DNA from: Prevotellaceae bacterium UBA1716 | GTDB taxonomy: Bacteria > Bacteroidota > Bacteroidia > Bacteroidales > Bacteroidaceae | Length of the DNA stretch: 15,333 nt | Reading direction: 5' to 3' | Assembly: GCA_002317225.1 (NCBI GenBank) | Contig: DCIW01000253.1 | Coordinates: forward strand, 1 to 15,333 | In this document: positions 1 to 6,678 of the stretch, in pieces | Numbering within the stretch: the first letter of the stretch is position 1 | Layout of the letters: every line of letters starts with the position of its first letter | Translations under genes and position numbers: made by a program | Notes under the pieces: model-generated | The model's input: only the letters and a program-made list of their open reading frames with translations | Databases searched by the model: none | What the model was told of the DNA's origin: nothing

Positions 1-62
1 TGTGAAATGAGGAAGTCCTTTTTTTTTGTTAAAACATATACGCTAACACACCACTAATAAAC

Positions 63-110
63 GACTAAATCTATTAAGAGTTTTGGGCAAAACTCTTAAT
101 AGATTTAGTC
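63..110. repeat. Perfect 23-bp inverted repeat (hairpin) downstream of the RNA methyltransferase gene
   Basis: Arms 63-85 and 88-110 are exact reverse complements separated by only two bases (gg), so either strand could fold into a 23-bp stem. The stem is AT-rich. A second, smaller perfect palindrome (112-127, aaacatttaaatgttt) sits next to it. The hairpin lies 43 bases past the stop of the minus-strand methyltransferase gene and could end its transcript, but no clear U-run follows the stem on that strand, so it is not a textbook intrinsic terminator. An imprecise remnant of a mobile element or a protein-binding site are alternatives. The structure is certain; the role is not. Confidence 0.75.
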
Positions 111-153
111 TAAACATTTAAATGTTTTTATCGAATTATAAGGGAGAATTTCT

Positions 154-690
154 TTACTTGACAATCAGTTGCTTAGCAAATTCCCAAATAACCATTCCTG
201 CTGTGGTGCTGACATTAAGAGAATGCTTAGTACCGAATTGAGGGATTTCGAGGCATGCATCAGAGGCATCAACTACTTCTTGCTTCACGCCTTTAACTTC
301 ATTGCCAAAGATTACTGCATATTTAGTATTAGCATCCAAAGCAATATCCTGCAACTTAGTCGAACCTACACATTGTTCAATACTAAATATCTTATATCCT
401 TCAGCTTTGAGAGATTGAACAGCATCCATTGTACTATCAAAGTGCTTCCACTCCACCGTATCCTCTGCTCCAAGTGCAGTCTTATGTATCTCTGCATGAG
501 GTGGACATGCCGTGATGCCACACAGATAGATGGATTCTACACGGAAAGCGTCGGAAGTACGAAACACACTTCCAACATTATACATCGAACGCACATCATC
601 AAGCACCACTACGAGTGGCATCTTCTGGGACTGCTTGAACTCGGATACATCCATGCGCCCCATCTCAAGTATACTTAGTTTTCTTCCCAT
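154..690 (-). CDS. SpoU/TrmH-family RNA 2'-O-methyltransferase
   Basis: This is a 178-residue SPOUT-class enzyme, a cytoplasmic protein expected to transfer a methyl group from S-adenosylmethionine to a ribose 2'-OH in tRNA or rRNA. The three family motifs are visible in order: NVGSVFRTSDAF at residues 38-49, with the expected catalytic Arg44; FGNEVKGV at 127-134; and IPQFGTKHSLNVSTTAG at 149-165, which forms the SAM-binding trefoil knot. It is short, with only about 25 residues before the catalytic domain and no separate RNA-binding domain, which fits the small TrmH-like type. The ATG at 690 is the natural start; it lies 4 bases after a G/C-rich repeat arm, with no Shine-Dalgarno sequence. 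No TAnnTTTG promoter is visible directly upstream, so it may be read through from the DUF4294 gene. The target nucleotide cannot be told from sequence. Confidence 0.9.
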   Translation of the reverse strand: MGRKLSILEMGRMDVSEFKQSQKMPLVVVLDDVRSMYNVGSVFRTSDAFRVESIYLCGITACPPHAEIHKTALGAEDTVEWKHFDSTMDAVQSLKAEGYKIFSIEQCVGSTKLQDIALDANTKYAVIFGNEVKGVKQEVVDASDACLEIPQFGTKHSLNVSTTAGMVIWEFAKQLIVK

Positions 691-694
691 TTAT

Positions 695-799
695 AGCCCC
701 CCGACCCCCCAAGGGGGCGGCCATCCGGATAGGGGGGGGATAGCCTATGTATTAATGAATGCTCTGCGCCAGCACGCCCCCTTGGGGGGGCGGGGGGCT
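695..799. repeat. REPIN/MITE-like element with 25-bp G/C-rich inverted arms
   Basis: Arms 695-719 and 775-799 are reverse complements with a single mismatch (A at 704 against C in the other arm) and a 55-base spacer. Each arm is itself nearly self-complementary (ccccc-aa-ggggg core). The plus strand has four long G-runs (713-717, 732-739, 784-790, 792-797), and the minus-strand transcript has G-runs too. The element fills the whole gap between two same-strand genes: the right arm touches the stop codon of the DUF4294 gene and the left arm ends 4 bases before the methyltransferase ATG. No target-site duplication is seen. The arrangement resembles paired, inverted REP sequences; this assignment is by shape only. 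Confidence 0.75.
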
Positions 800-1440
800 C
801 AAAGTTGCCCACTCTCAATCAACAATATCGCTCGTTCCGTTAATCTATCATCGCACTCAGCATCATATTCCTTCTTCAGACTTGCACCGAAGAGCGAAGC
901 AAACGCATTATAAAAACCAGCCTTGAACGAACCCATATAAGTCTTGATGAGTTGATAACTTGTCTGATTACATTGGCGGTCAACAAGTTTGATAAGCAAC
1001 TTTCCTTGCGAGAAAGTGAGCTTCTTCATTTTAGGCTTATAAGCAGCCATAAGTTCTTTCTCTGCCACCTTCATATAAGCATCCTTCTCCTTCTTGGTAG
1101 GCAGTGAATCCATGTGGGCAATCGCCTTGTTGACCACACGCTGAATCTCGCAAGCTATAGGATAGACCTTCTTGATGTTGTTAGCTATCTTGTAGTATTT
1201 CTTTGCTTCGCGAACACTCTTGAACTTGAGTTTGTTGAACACATAGACATCGCTGAACATATAGCTCGGTATTTCCTCACCATCATATTCAACCATACCT
1301 GTATAATACATTGCATGCGAGAATATTGGATCACCGGTCATATACCTATCGTTCTCAAAATTAGACTCAAGTTGAGCCTTACCCGCAAGAGAGAGGGCAA
1401 AGAAACAGAGAAATAATATGTATCTGACATTAGTTTTCAT
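799..1440 (-). CDS. Secreted DUF4294-family protein of unknown function
   Basis: The protein has about 213 residues and an N-terminal signal peptide (hydrophobic stretch ILFLCFFALSLAGKAQ, likely cut after KAQ), so it should be periplasmic. The mature part matches the Bacteroidota DUF4294 family as I recognise it: an aromatic N-terminal part with GEEIPSYMFSDVYVFNKLKF, then a long helical, Lys-rich region (REAKKYYKIANNIKKVYP and following), and a C-terminal helix set with SFKAGFYNAFASLFGASLKKEYD. No catalytic residues are known to me. I chose ATG at 1440 rather than the in-frame GTG at 1449. The ATG gives a clean signal peptide start (MKTNVRY), and the likely promoter at 1463-1470 would leave the GTG almost leaderless. 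The stop codon touches a G/C-rich inverted repeat that separates it from the methyltransferase gene. Confidence 0.8.
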   Translation of the reverse strand: MKTNVRYILFLCFFALSLAGKAQLESNFENDRYMTGDPIFSHAMYYTGMVEYDGEEIPSYMFSDVYVFNKLKFKSVREAKKYYKIANNIKKVYPIACEIQRVVNKAIAHMDSLPTKKEKDAYMKVAEKELMAAYKPKMKKLTFSQGKLLIKLVDRQCNQTSYQLIKTYMGSFKAGFYNAFASLFGASLKKEYDAECDDRLTERAILLIESGQL

Positions 1441-1462
1441 TTCATTCACTTCAAATCGGGTG

Positions 1463-1470
1463 CAAAGATA
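1463..1470 (-). promoter_or_regulatory. -7 promoter element of the DUF4294 gene
   Basis: The minus strand reads TATCTTTG, matching the Bacteroidota -7 consensus TAnnTTTG, about 22 bases upstream of the ATG at 1440. It implies a leader of roughly 15 bases. No TTTG-like -33 box is visible; that position is occupied by AATTAGG heptamers. The 13-bp core 1462-1474 is repeated exactly, in inverted orientation, at the mutS promoter. Confidence 0.7.
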
Positions 1471-1476
1471 CGAAAT

Positions 1477-1629
1477 AATTAGGAATTAGGAATTAGGAAT
1501 TAGGAATTTACAATCTTATTATGATTAATTATATTTTCGACAGCACATTTTTACTTATATAAACAATAATTACACATCTTTTATGCACACAACAACAAAT
1601 TCCTAATTCCTAATTCCTAATTCCTAATT
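1477..1629. repeat. 33-bp perfect inverted repeat built of 7-bp tandem units between divergent promoters
   Basis: Positions 1477-1504 hold four tandem copies of AATTAGG followed by aattt. Positions 1602-1629 hold four copies of CCTAATT preceded by aaatt. The arms 1477-1509 and 1597-1629 are perfect reverse complements, separated by an 87-base AT-rich spacer (1510-1596) with no evident gene. Each array lies immediately upstream of a -7 promoter element (1463-1470 minus, 1638-1645 plus) and covers where a -33 element would be. Short tandem units of this kind can change copy number by replication slippage. Confidence 0.9.
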
Positions 1630-1637
1630 TATTTTCG

Positions 1638-1645
1638 TATCTTTG
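1638..1645 (+). promoter_or_regulatory. -7 promoter element of mutS
   Basis: TATCTTTG fits the Bacteroidota -7 consensus TAnnTTTG and lies 20 bases upstream of the mutS ATG, giving a very short predicted leader. The 13-bp block 1634-1646 (ttcgtatctttgc) is identical to the block at the divergent DUF4294 promoter. No -33 box is recognisable; the CCTAATT repeat array takes its place. Confidence 0.7.
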
Positions 1646-1665
1646 CCCAAAATATCACCTTTACC

Positions 1666-4296
1666 ATGGCAAAGAATAACGAACTCACCCCAATGATGAA
1701 GCAGTTTTACGACTTGAAGGCAAAGCACCCAGACGCTTTGCTCCTCTTTCGTTGTGGTGACTTCTACGAAACATATAACGAAGATGCTGCTGTAGCAGCG
1801 GAGATTTTGGGTATCACACTGACCAAGAGAAGCAGTGTGGCAGGTACATCAGCAAGTGGAACTGCAATGGCAGGATTCCCACATCATGCACTCGATGTAT
1901 ATCTTCCAAAACTTATCCGTGCAGGAAAGCGAGTAGCGATATGCGACCAGCTCGAAGACCCAAAACTCACTAAGAAACTTGTGAAGCGAGGCATTACCGA
2001 ACTTGTCACACCAGGTGTGGCAATGGCTGACACTGTGCTGAATAATAAGGAGAACAACTTCCTTGCATCCGTGCATTTTGGTAAGGGTGCATGTGGATTG
2101 GCTCTTCTCGATATCTCTACGGGCGAATTCCTTTGTGCTGAAGGTACTACCGATTATGTGGACAAACTCCTTACCAATTTTGGTCCAAAGGAAGTGCTCT
2201 ACGAAGAAGGTAAGAAAGCTATGTTCGATGGCAATTTCGGGTGTAAGTACTTCACATTCGAGATGAACGACTGGGTGTTTGTTAATGATACTGCACGCAA
2301 GAAACTCTTGTCGCATTTCGGCACAAAGAACCTTAAAGGTTTTGGAGTGGAACACCTTACCAATGGTGTTGTGGCAGCAGGAGCCATCATCTTCTATCTC
2401 GAACAGACTCAACACACGCATATAAGCCATATTCGCAATATTTCACGAATCGAAGAGAACAAATACGTGCGTCTTGATCGCTTCACTGTGCGTAGCCTCG
2501 AACTCCTCGGTTCGATGAATGAAGGCGGAACCAGTTTGCTCTCAGTCATCGATAAAACCGTGAGTCCTATGGGCGGACGTATGTTACGCCGATGGGTTGT
2601 GTTCCCACTCAAGGACATAAAACCAATCACCGACAGACAGAATGTGGTGGAATGCTTCTTTCGCGAACCCGATTTCAGAGACAATATCGAAGAACTCCTT
2701 CAGCAAGTGGGCGATCTCGAACGTATCGTTTCTAAGATAGCCGTAGGACGTGTGTCACCTCGTGAGATGGCCCAACTCAAGATTGCCCTTCGTGCCATTG
2801 ACCCAATCAAGCGACTTTGCGAAGAGACTCAATGCGAGACTCTGCAGCAATTCGGAGCACAGATGGATCCTTGTACACTTTTGCGTGAACGTATCGAACA
2901 CGAACTTGTACAGAACCCACCGGCAGTACTCGGTAAGGGAAAGGGAATGACTATTGCTGATGGTGTGAATGCTGAACTCGATGACCTCCGACAAATTGCT
3001 TGCGGTGGAAAAGATTACCTTCTCAAGATGCAACAACGAGAGAGCGAAGCTACCGGCATCCAGAGTCTCAAGATAGGATTCAATAATGTGTTTGGCTATT
3101 ATATGGAAGTGCGAAACACATACAAGGATATGGTTCCTGAGAGTTGGGTACGAAAGCAAACTCTCACTCAGGCAGAACGTTATATCACAGAAGAACTGAA
3201 AGAATACGAAGAGAAGATTCTTGGTGCTGAAGAAAAGATAGAGTCGCTCGAGAAGTATCTCTTCGACGAACTTGTGAGCGATGCCATGAAATATATTGCT
3301 CAAATGCAGACTGATGCACATCTGCTTGCCCAACTCGATGTACTCCTCTCCTTTGCACTTGTTGCACGCGAATATAAATATGTTCGTCCTGTTATTGATG
3401 ACAGTCTTGTTATCGATATCAAGCAAGGACGCCACCCTGTTATCGAGCGATATATGCCTGTAGGCGAGGAATACGTGCCAAACGACATCTACCTCGACTC
3501 CGATTCGCAGCAAATCATTATTCTCACGGGTCCTAACATGGCAGGTAAGTCTGCACTTCTCCGTCAGACAGCACTCATCACCCTTCTCGCACAGATGGGC
3601 TCGTTCGTACCAGCCGACTCAGCACGCATAGGCATTTGTGATAAGATTTTCACACGTGTTGGTGCAAGCGATAATATCTCTGTGGGCGAATCTACCTTCA
3701 TGGTCGAGATGAACGAGGCAGCAAGTATCCTCAACAATATTTCGCAACGTTCACTTGTCCTCTTCGATGAACTCGGTCGAGGTACATCCACCTATGATGG
3801 AATCTCCATTGCTTGGTCTATCGTAGAGCATCTGCACGAAAACAAGTCTGCCCATGCACGCACGCTCTTTGCCACTCACTATCACGAACTCAACGAGATG
3901 GAGAAGACCCTCTCACGTGTAAAGAACTTCAACGTAAGTGTTCGCGAGCATAATGGAAGAGTCATCTTTATGCGTAAACTTGTCCCAGGCGGTAGCGAGC
4001 ATTCATTCGGTATCCATGTAGCGAAGATTGCGGGTATGGCATCATCGATTGTAAAACGTGCAGAACAAGTTCTTCACGAACTCGAGGCTAACAATAGCAA
4101 GGATGGCATATCAAAACCACAGACTGAGAATATAAGCAAACCGGGAGATAACCAACTCAGTTTCTATCAGTTTGACGATCCAGTCATATTCCAAGTACGC
4201 GACGAAATACTAAACCTTGATATCAACAGTCTCACTCCTCTCGAAGCTCTGAACAAGTTGAACGAGATAAAGAAGATTGTCAATGGCAAACAATAA
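1666..4296 (+). CDS. mutS: DNA mismatch repair protein MutS
   Basis: The 876-residue protein is a full-length MutS, slightly longer than the E. coli protein. It recognises mispairs and small loops and recruits MutL using ATP. The mismatch-reading motif GDFYET has Phe33 and Glu35, which stack on and hydrogen-bond the mispaired base in known MutS structures. The connector, lever and clamp domains follow (about residues 125-560). The ABC-type ATPase has Walker A GPNMAGKS (622-629), Walker B LVLFDELGRG with Asp701-Glu702, and FATHYHEL after that. The C-terminal tail ends with the usual LTPLEALNKLNEIKK helix. The mismatch domain shows it is MutS1 and not MutS2. It starts at ATG 1666, 20 bases after a TATCTTTG promoter element, and ends before a bidirectional terminator. 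mutL is not in the window. Confidence 0.97.
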   Translation: MAKNNELTPMMKQFYDLKAKHPDALLLFRCGDFYETYNEDAAVAAEILGITLTKRSSVAGTSASGTAMAGFPHHALDVYLPKLIRAGKRVAICDQLEDPKLTKKLVKRGITELVTPGVAMADTVLNNKENNFLASVHFGKGACGLALLDISTGEFLCAEGTTDYVDKLLTNFGPKEVLYEEGKKAMFDGNFGCKYFTFEMNDWVFVNDTARKKLLSHFGTKNLKGFGVEHLTNGVVAAGAIIFYLEQTQHTHISHIRNISRIEENKYVRLDRFTVRSLELLGSMNEGGTSLLSVIDKTVSPMGGRMLRRWVVFPLKDIKPITDRQNVVECFFREPDFRDNIEELLQQVGDLERIVSKIAVGRVSPREMAQLKIALRAIDPIKRLCEETQCETLQQFGAQMDPCTLLRERIEHELVQNPPAVLGKGKGMTIADGVNAELDDLRQIACGGKDYLLKMQQRESEATGIQSLKIGFNNVFGYYMEVRNTYKDMVPESWVRKQTLTQAERYITEELKEYEEKILGAEEKIESLEKYLFDELVSDAMKYIAQMQTDAHLLAQLDVLLSFALVAREYKYVRPVIDDSLVIDIKQGRHPVIERYMPVGEEYVPNDIYLDSDSQQIIILTGPNMAGKSALLRQTALITLLAQMGSFVPADSARIGICDKIFTRVGASDNISVGESTFMVEMNEAASILNNISQRSLVLFDELGRGTSTYDGISIAWSIVEHLHENKSAHARTLFATHYHELNEMEKTLSRVKNFNVSVREHNGRVIFMRKLVPGGSEHSFGIHVAKIAGMASSIVKRAEQVLHELEANNSKDGISKPQTENISKPGDNQLSFYQFDDPVIFQVRDEILNLDINSLTPLEALNKLNEIKKIVNGKQ

Positions 4297-4340
4297 TATC
4301 TGTTTCCATTATTGCCATCAAGTATTGGAAGACAAAAAAT

Positions 4341-4381
4341 ATAAGGCATCACGCAAAGTTAATGCATGATGCCTTATTTTT
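4341..4381. terminator. Bidirectional intrinsic terminator between mutS and the Sus-type operon
   Basis: The stem ataaggcatca (4341-4351) pairs perfectly with tgatgccttat (4367-4377) across a 15-base loop. A T-run (tattttt) follows on the plus strand and an A-run (aaaaaat, 4334-4340) precedes it, giving a U-run on the minus-strand transcript. It lies 44 bases past the mutS stop and 60 bases past the last minus-strand gene, so it can serve both convergent units. Confidence 0.85.
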
Positions 4382-4441
4382 GTGTAAGGGCAGTAATGAA
4401 AATATCATGAATGCCTACTTACTTATCAAAGAGATAGAAAA

Positions 4442-5764
4442 CTATCCACGAGCAGCGTGTTCGTTGCGATACTGATTGCCAGGAATTACAATCCAACCAT
4501 CAAGTTCAAGAACCTTAGCAGGTTTCTTCACCTTGATTTGCTTCTTCAGGTCCTTCTCCTTGACTGTATTGCCGTTGATAGTGTAGCTGTTGATTTCAGC
4601 CTCAGTCATAGTTGCTGTGCAGTTTACCGAACTTGAAGAAAGGCGGTAATAATAAGTTGTAGTACGCGAACCACTTGTACTCTTCACACTCTTGATTACA
4701 TAATCTTTCGCAACAGAGAGTTCTTCAGAATCCCCCTCAGCCTTAGCCACAAGAACGAGTTTTCCGCCATTATCAGCAAATATAGCAGTACGCTTTCCGC
4801 CCACCTCATAGTGTTCAGTACGATTAGGAAGATAACGAGCGATAATCTCATTTTTGCCATCGCCATCAATATCCTTTGCTATCATCTCATCAGGGAAGGT
4901 AGTCTCACCTCCGATAGCATCCATCCACACATCGTTAAGTTCGAAAACGGTGCAAGGGAGATTCTTTTTCGAAAATTCCAATTCTGCATCAAATGCATGA
5001 GTGATTTCGCCTTCAGGTTCTTTGCCTGTAGCAATATAGAAACCTTCGATATCAGCACCCTTGCCAAATGCTTCATTCTGACCTTTATGAGTGTTATTAC
5101 GACTGATATATATCACACCATCGTAAGACAGCATTCGATACTGAACATCACCTGCATAAAAATAGAAGCAGTTGCGGAAGAACTCAGATGTACGCGCATT
5201 CACCTTAGCAATGTTAGGAGTTGCTACCGAGAAGGAATATGCAAAGTTTTTGCCCTGAACATAAAGCTGGAGTTGTCCACCATATTCAGGCATTTGAGCA
5301 TTACCGGTTGGAATAGAGTATTCATACACTCCTTGTGCCTCATCAAGATTGCGAGTTGGCAACATCATCGAAGGAGAGTTTGAGATCTTCTCAACATTCT
5401 CCATTGTTAAAACCTTATCGTTGAACGACCAAGTACCATTATCAAAAATGCCATCAGCGGTAATAAGCATGTGTATATCACCACATATCTTTGTGCCGTT
5501 ATACTCATTGAGATAGAGTTCCTTGTAGTCGTCATCGAATATCACAGTCTTCGTAGAAGTTCCGAACACCTTGATTTTTGATGTCTTTCCGTTCTTGCGG
5601 TAATAAGTCATCTGACCCATTACAACATTAGTATAATCCTCTTCTTCGAGATCTATACGGAAATTGATATCAGCTCCAAGTTTACCCTTGAATGAATAAC
5701 GCTTGTTAGCAGCAGTTGCAACCACCGATACCAAGAAAAATAGAAGAAATAGCGACTTTTTCAT
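4442..5764 (-). CDS. Secreted beta-rich protein of unknown function with a DxDxDG calcium-loop motif
   Basis: The protein has 440 residues from ATG 5764, with a signal peptide (MKKSLFLLFFLVSVVATAA) and no lipobox, so it is probably periplasmic or released. I do not recognise a characterised family. The first ~110 residues (KRYSFKGKLGADINFRIDLE onward) look like an all-beta domain of the kind common in Bacteroidota exported proteins. Near residues 298-306 is DIDGDGKNE, which fits an EF-hand-like or FG-GAP-like Ca2+ loop and is followed by an IIARYLPN strand. The C-terminal part is Lys-rich. A TTG at 5776 is in frame but overlaps the upstream gene; ATG 5764 follows the upstream TAA by 2 bases and begins the signal peptide cleanly, so translation is probably coupled. 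It is the last gene of the operon, before the terminator. Its role in glycan use is inferred from position only. Confidence 0.75.
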   Translation of the reverse strand: MKKSLFLLFFLVSVVATAANKRYSFKGKLGADINFRIDLEEEDYTNVVMGQMTYYRKNGKTSKIKVFGTSTKTVIFDDDYKELYLNEYNGTKICGDIHMLITADGIFDNGTWSFNDKVLTMENVEKISNSPSMMLPTRNLDEAQGVYEYSIPTGNAQMPEYGGQLQLYVQGKNFAYSFSVATPNIAKVNARTSEFFRNCFYFYAGDVQYRMLSYDGVIYISRNNTHKGQNEAFGKGADIEGFYIATGKEPEGEITHAFDAELEFSKKNLPCTVFELNDVWMDAIGGETTFPDEMIAKDIDGDGKNEIIARYLPNRTEHYEVGGKRTAIFADNGGKLVLVAKAEGDSEELSVAKDYVIKSVKSTSGSRTTTYYYRLSSSSVNCTATMTEAEINSYTINGNTVKEKDLKKQIKVKKPAKVLELDGWIVIPGNQYRNEHAARG

Positions 5765-5766
5765 AA

Positions 5767-6612
5767 TTATTTCCAATTATCATGAGCAAACATACAATCT
5801 TGATAACTCTCATAGCCATTGCCAGCATCACCATCATGCTGAATGAGGCAGTGGCGGATAACGACATTCGAAGGATTCTCTATACAGAAGAGTGTACCCT
5901 TGTTCTTAACGAATGAGCAGCGGTCGAAAAGCACATTCTCACTACTTGAATCGATATTTACCTGTCCAAACTCCTTATTATTATAGAAGAGGCAATTGGT
6001 AAACTTGCAATTTGCACTTCCGGCAATGTGCATGATATGGTAAGAGCAATGGAAAATCTCAGAGTTGGTCATAGTAAAGTTCTTACATTGGCGAAGTTCA
6101 ACTCCTTCAGTTCCACAACCGAAAAGGCCGCAGTTTTCGATGGTTATACCTGTGCAATCATCAAAAGCAACCACACCATTAGTGCAATAACCTTCTACTG
6201 TATGGCCAAGGTAAAGATTGGAGAGTTTGATGTTCTTACAACTGATAAATGTGAGCACATTAGCATATCGTGGTGTCACCTCAATAGAATAGCGGTCATC
6301 GCTGTTTGTACGGATTGTAAGATTCTCAAATCCTACAAGCACAAGCATAGGTCCGTCATGTTCGCGCTCATATCTGAGTCCGGCCTGTGGAGCACGTGAA
6401 GAGCGGTCATATTCCTTTATTTTACCTTCATCTATCATCTGATTGATGAGCGGAGTAAGTAGGAAACCTTCTTCGTTACAAATCACAATTTCACGGTTTG
6501 AACCGATAGCACCAATAAATTCCTCAACTGTGTTGACAAGAATTCGCTTTGGTGCAGCCATCGCTACCACTGTGCAGAGGATAGCAAAAAGGGTTAATGC
6601 AATACGTTTCAT
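5767..6612 (-). CDS. Secreted right-handed parallel beta-helix protein
   Basis: The protein has 281 residues with a signal peptide (MKRIALTLFAILCTVVAMAA). From about residue 95 to 265 it shows successive parallel beta-helix turns with aligned Asn, Cys and hydrophobic positions: NIKLSNLYLG, GITIENCGLFGC, NFTMTNSEIFHC, NCKFTNCLFYNN, NVLFDRCSFVKN and NVVIRHCLIQHD. This fold belongs to the pectate-lyase-like/NosD superfamily, which includes polysaccharide lyases, GH28-type hydrolases and non-catalytic binders. I cannot identify a catalytic site, and at about 170 residues the helix is short, so a binding role is as likely as an enzymatic one. It lies 66 bases after the GH92 gene, with a possible promoter of its own, and its TAA is 2 bases before the next ATG. 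Confidence 0.8.
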   Translation of the reverse strand: MKRIALTLFAILCTVVAMAAPKRILVNTVEEFIGAIGSNREIVICNEEGFLLTPLINQMIDEGKIKEYDRSSRAPQAGLRYEREHDGPMLVLVGFENLTIRTNSDDRYSIEVTPRYANVLTFISCKNIKLSNLYLGHTVEGYCTNGVVAFDDCTGITIENCGLFGCGTEGVELRQCKNFTMTNSEIFHCSYHIMHIAGSANCKFTNCLFYNNKEFGQVNIDSSSENVLFDRCSFVKNKGTLFCIENPSNVVIRHCLIQHDGDAGNGYESYQDCMFAHDNWK

Positions 6613-6650
6613 GTTAATTAAAATGGTTGATTAATAATTATTTTAAATTT

Positions 6651-6658
6651 CAAACATA
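6651..6658 (-). promoter_or_regulatory. Possible internal -7 promoter element before the beta-helix gene
   Basis: The minus strand reads TATGTTTG, a match to TAnnTTTG, 39 bases upstream of the beta-helix ATG and inside the 66-base gap after the GH92 gene, the longest gap in the operon. No -33 box is seen. A chance match in AT-rich DNA is quite possible. Confidence 0.4.
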
Positions 6659-6678
6659 CAATTAGTTTCTTTACATTA

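Noticed and set aside
1..57. Possible C-terminal end of a plus-strand gene (open frame to the TAA at 55-57) and a short hairpin with T9 at 10-27
   Set aside because: Only 18 codons are visible with no recognisable sequence, and the stem is 4 bp; neither can be supported.
169..678. 169-codon plus-strand frame opposite the methyltransferase gene
   Set aside because: It lies wholly antisense to a gene with all three SpoU motifs and shows no domain.
530..913. 127-codon plus-strand frame crossing the G/C-rich repeat
   Set aside because: It overlaps two well-supported minus-strand genes and the repeat element, and its translation (low-complexity Pro/Gly in the repeat) resembles nothing.
1441..1449. 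GTG start at 1449 for the DUF4294 protein
   Set aside because: ATG at 1440 starts the signal peptide directly and leaves a plausible leader after the promoter element; the GTG would leave almost none.
1510..1596. Small RNA or tiny gene in the spacer between the heptamer arrays
   Set aside because: The spacer is AT-rich with no promoter-terminator pair, no good stem and no convincing small reading frame.
2755..3513. 252-codon open frame on the minus strand inside mutS
   Set aside because: It is antisense to the conserved core of an intact MutS, has no recognisable domain or promoter, and its Cys/His/Ile-rich composition is what a shadow frame would give.
5765..5776. TTG start at 5776 for the last operon gene
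   Set aside because: It would overlap the end of the beta-helix gene and add four residues before the signal peptide; ATG 5764, 2 bases after the upstream stop, is a better fit.
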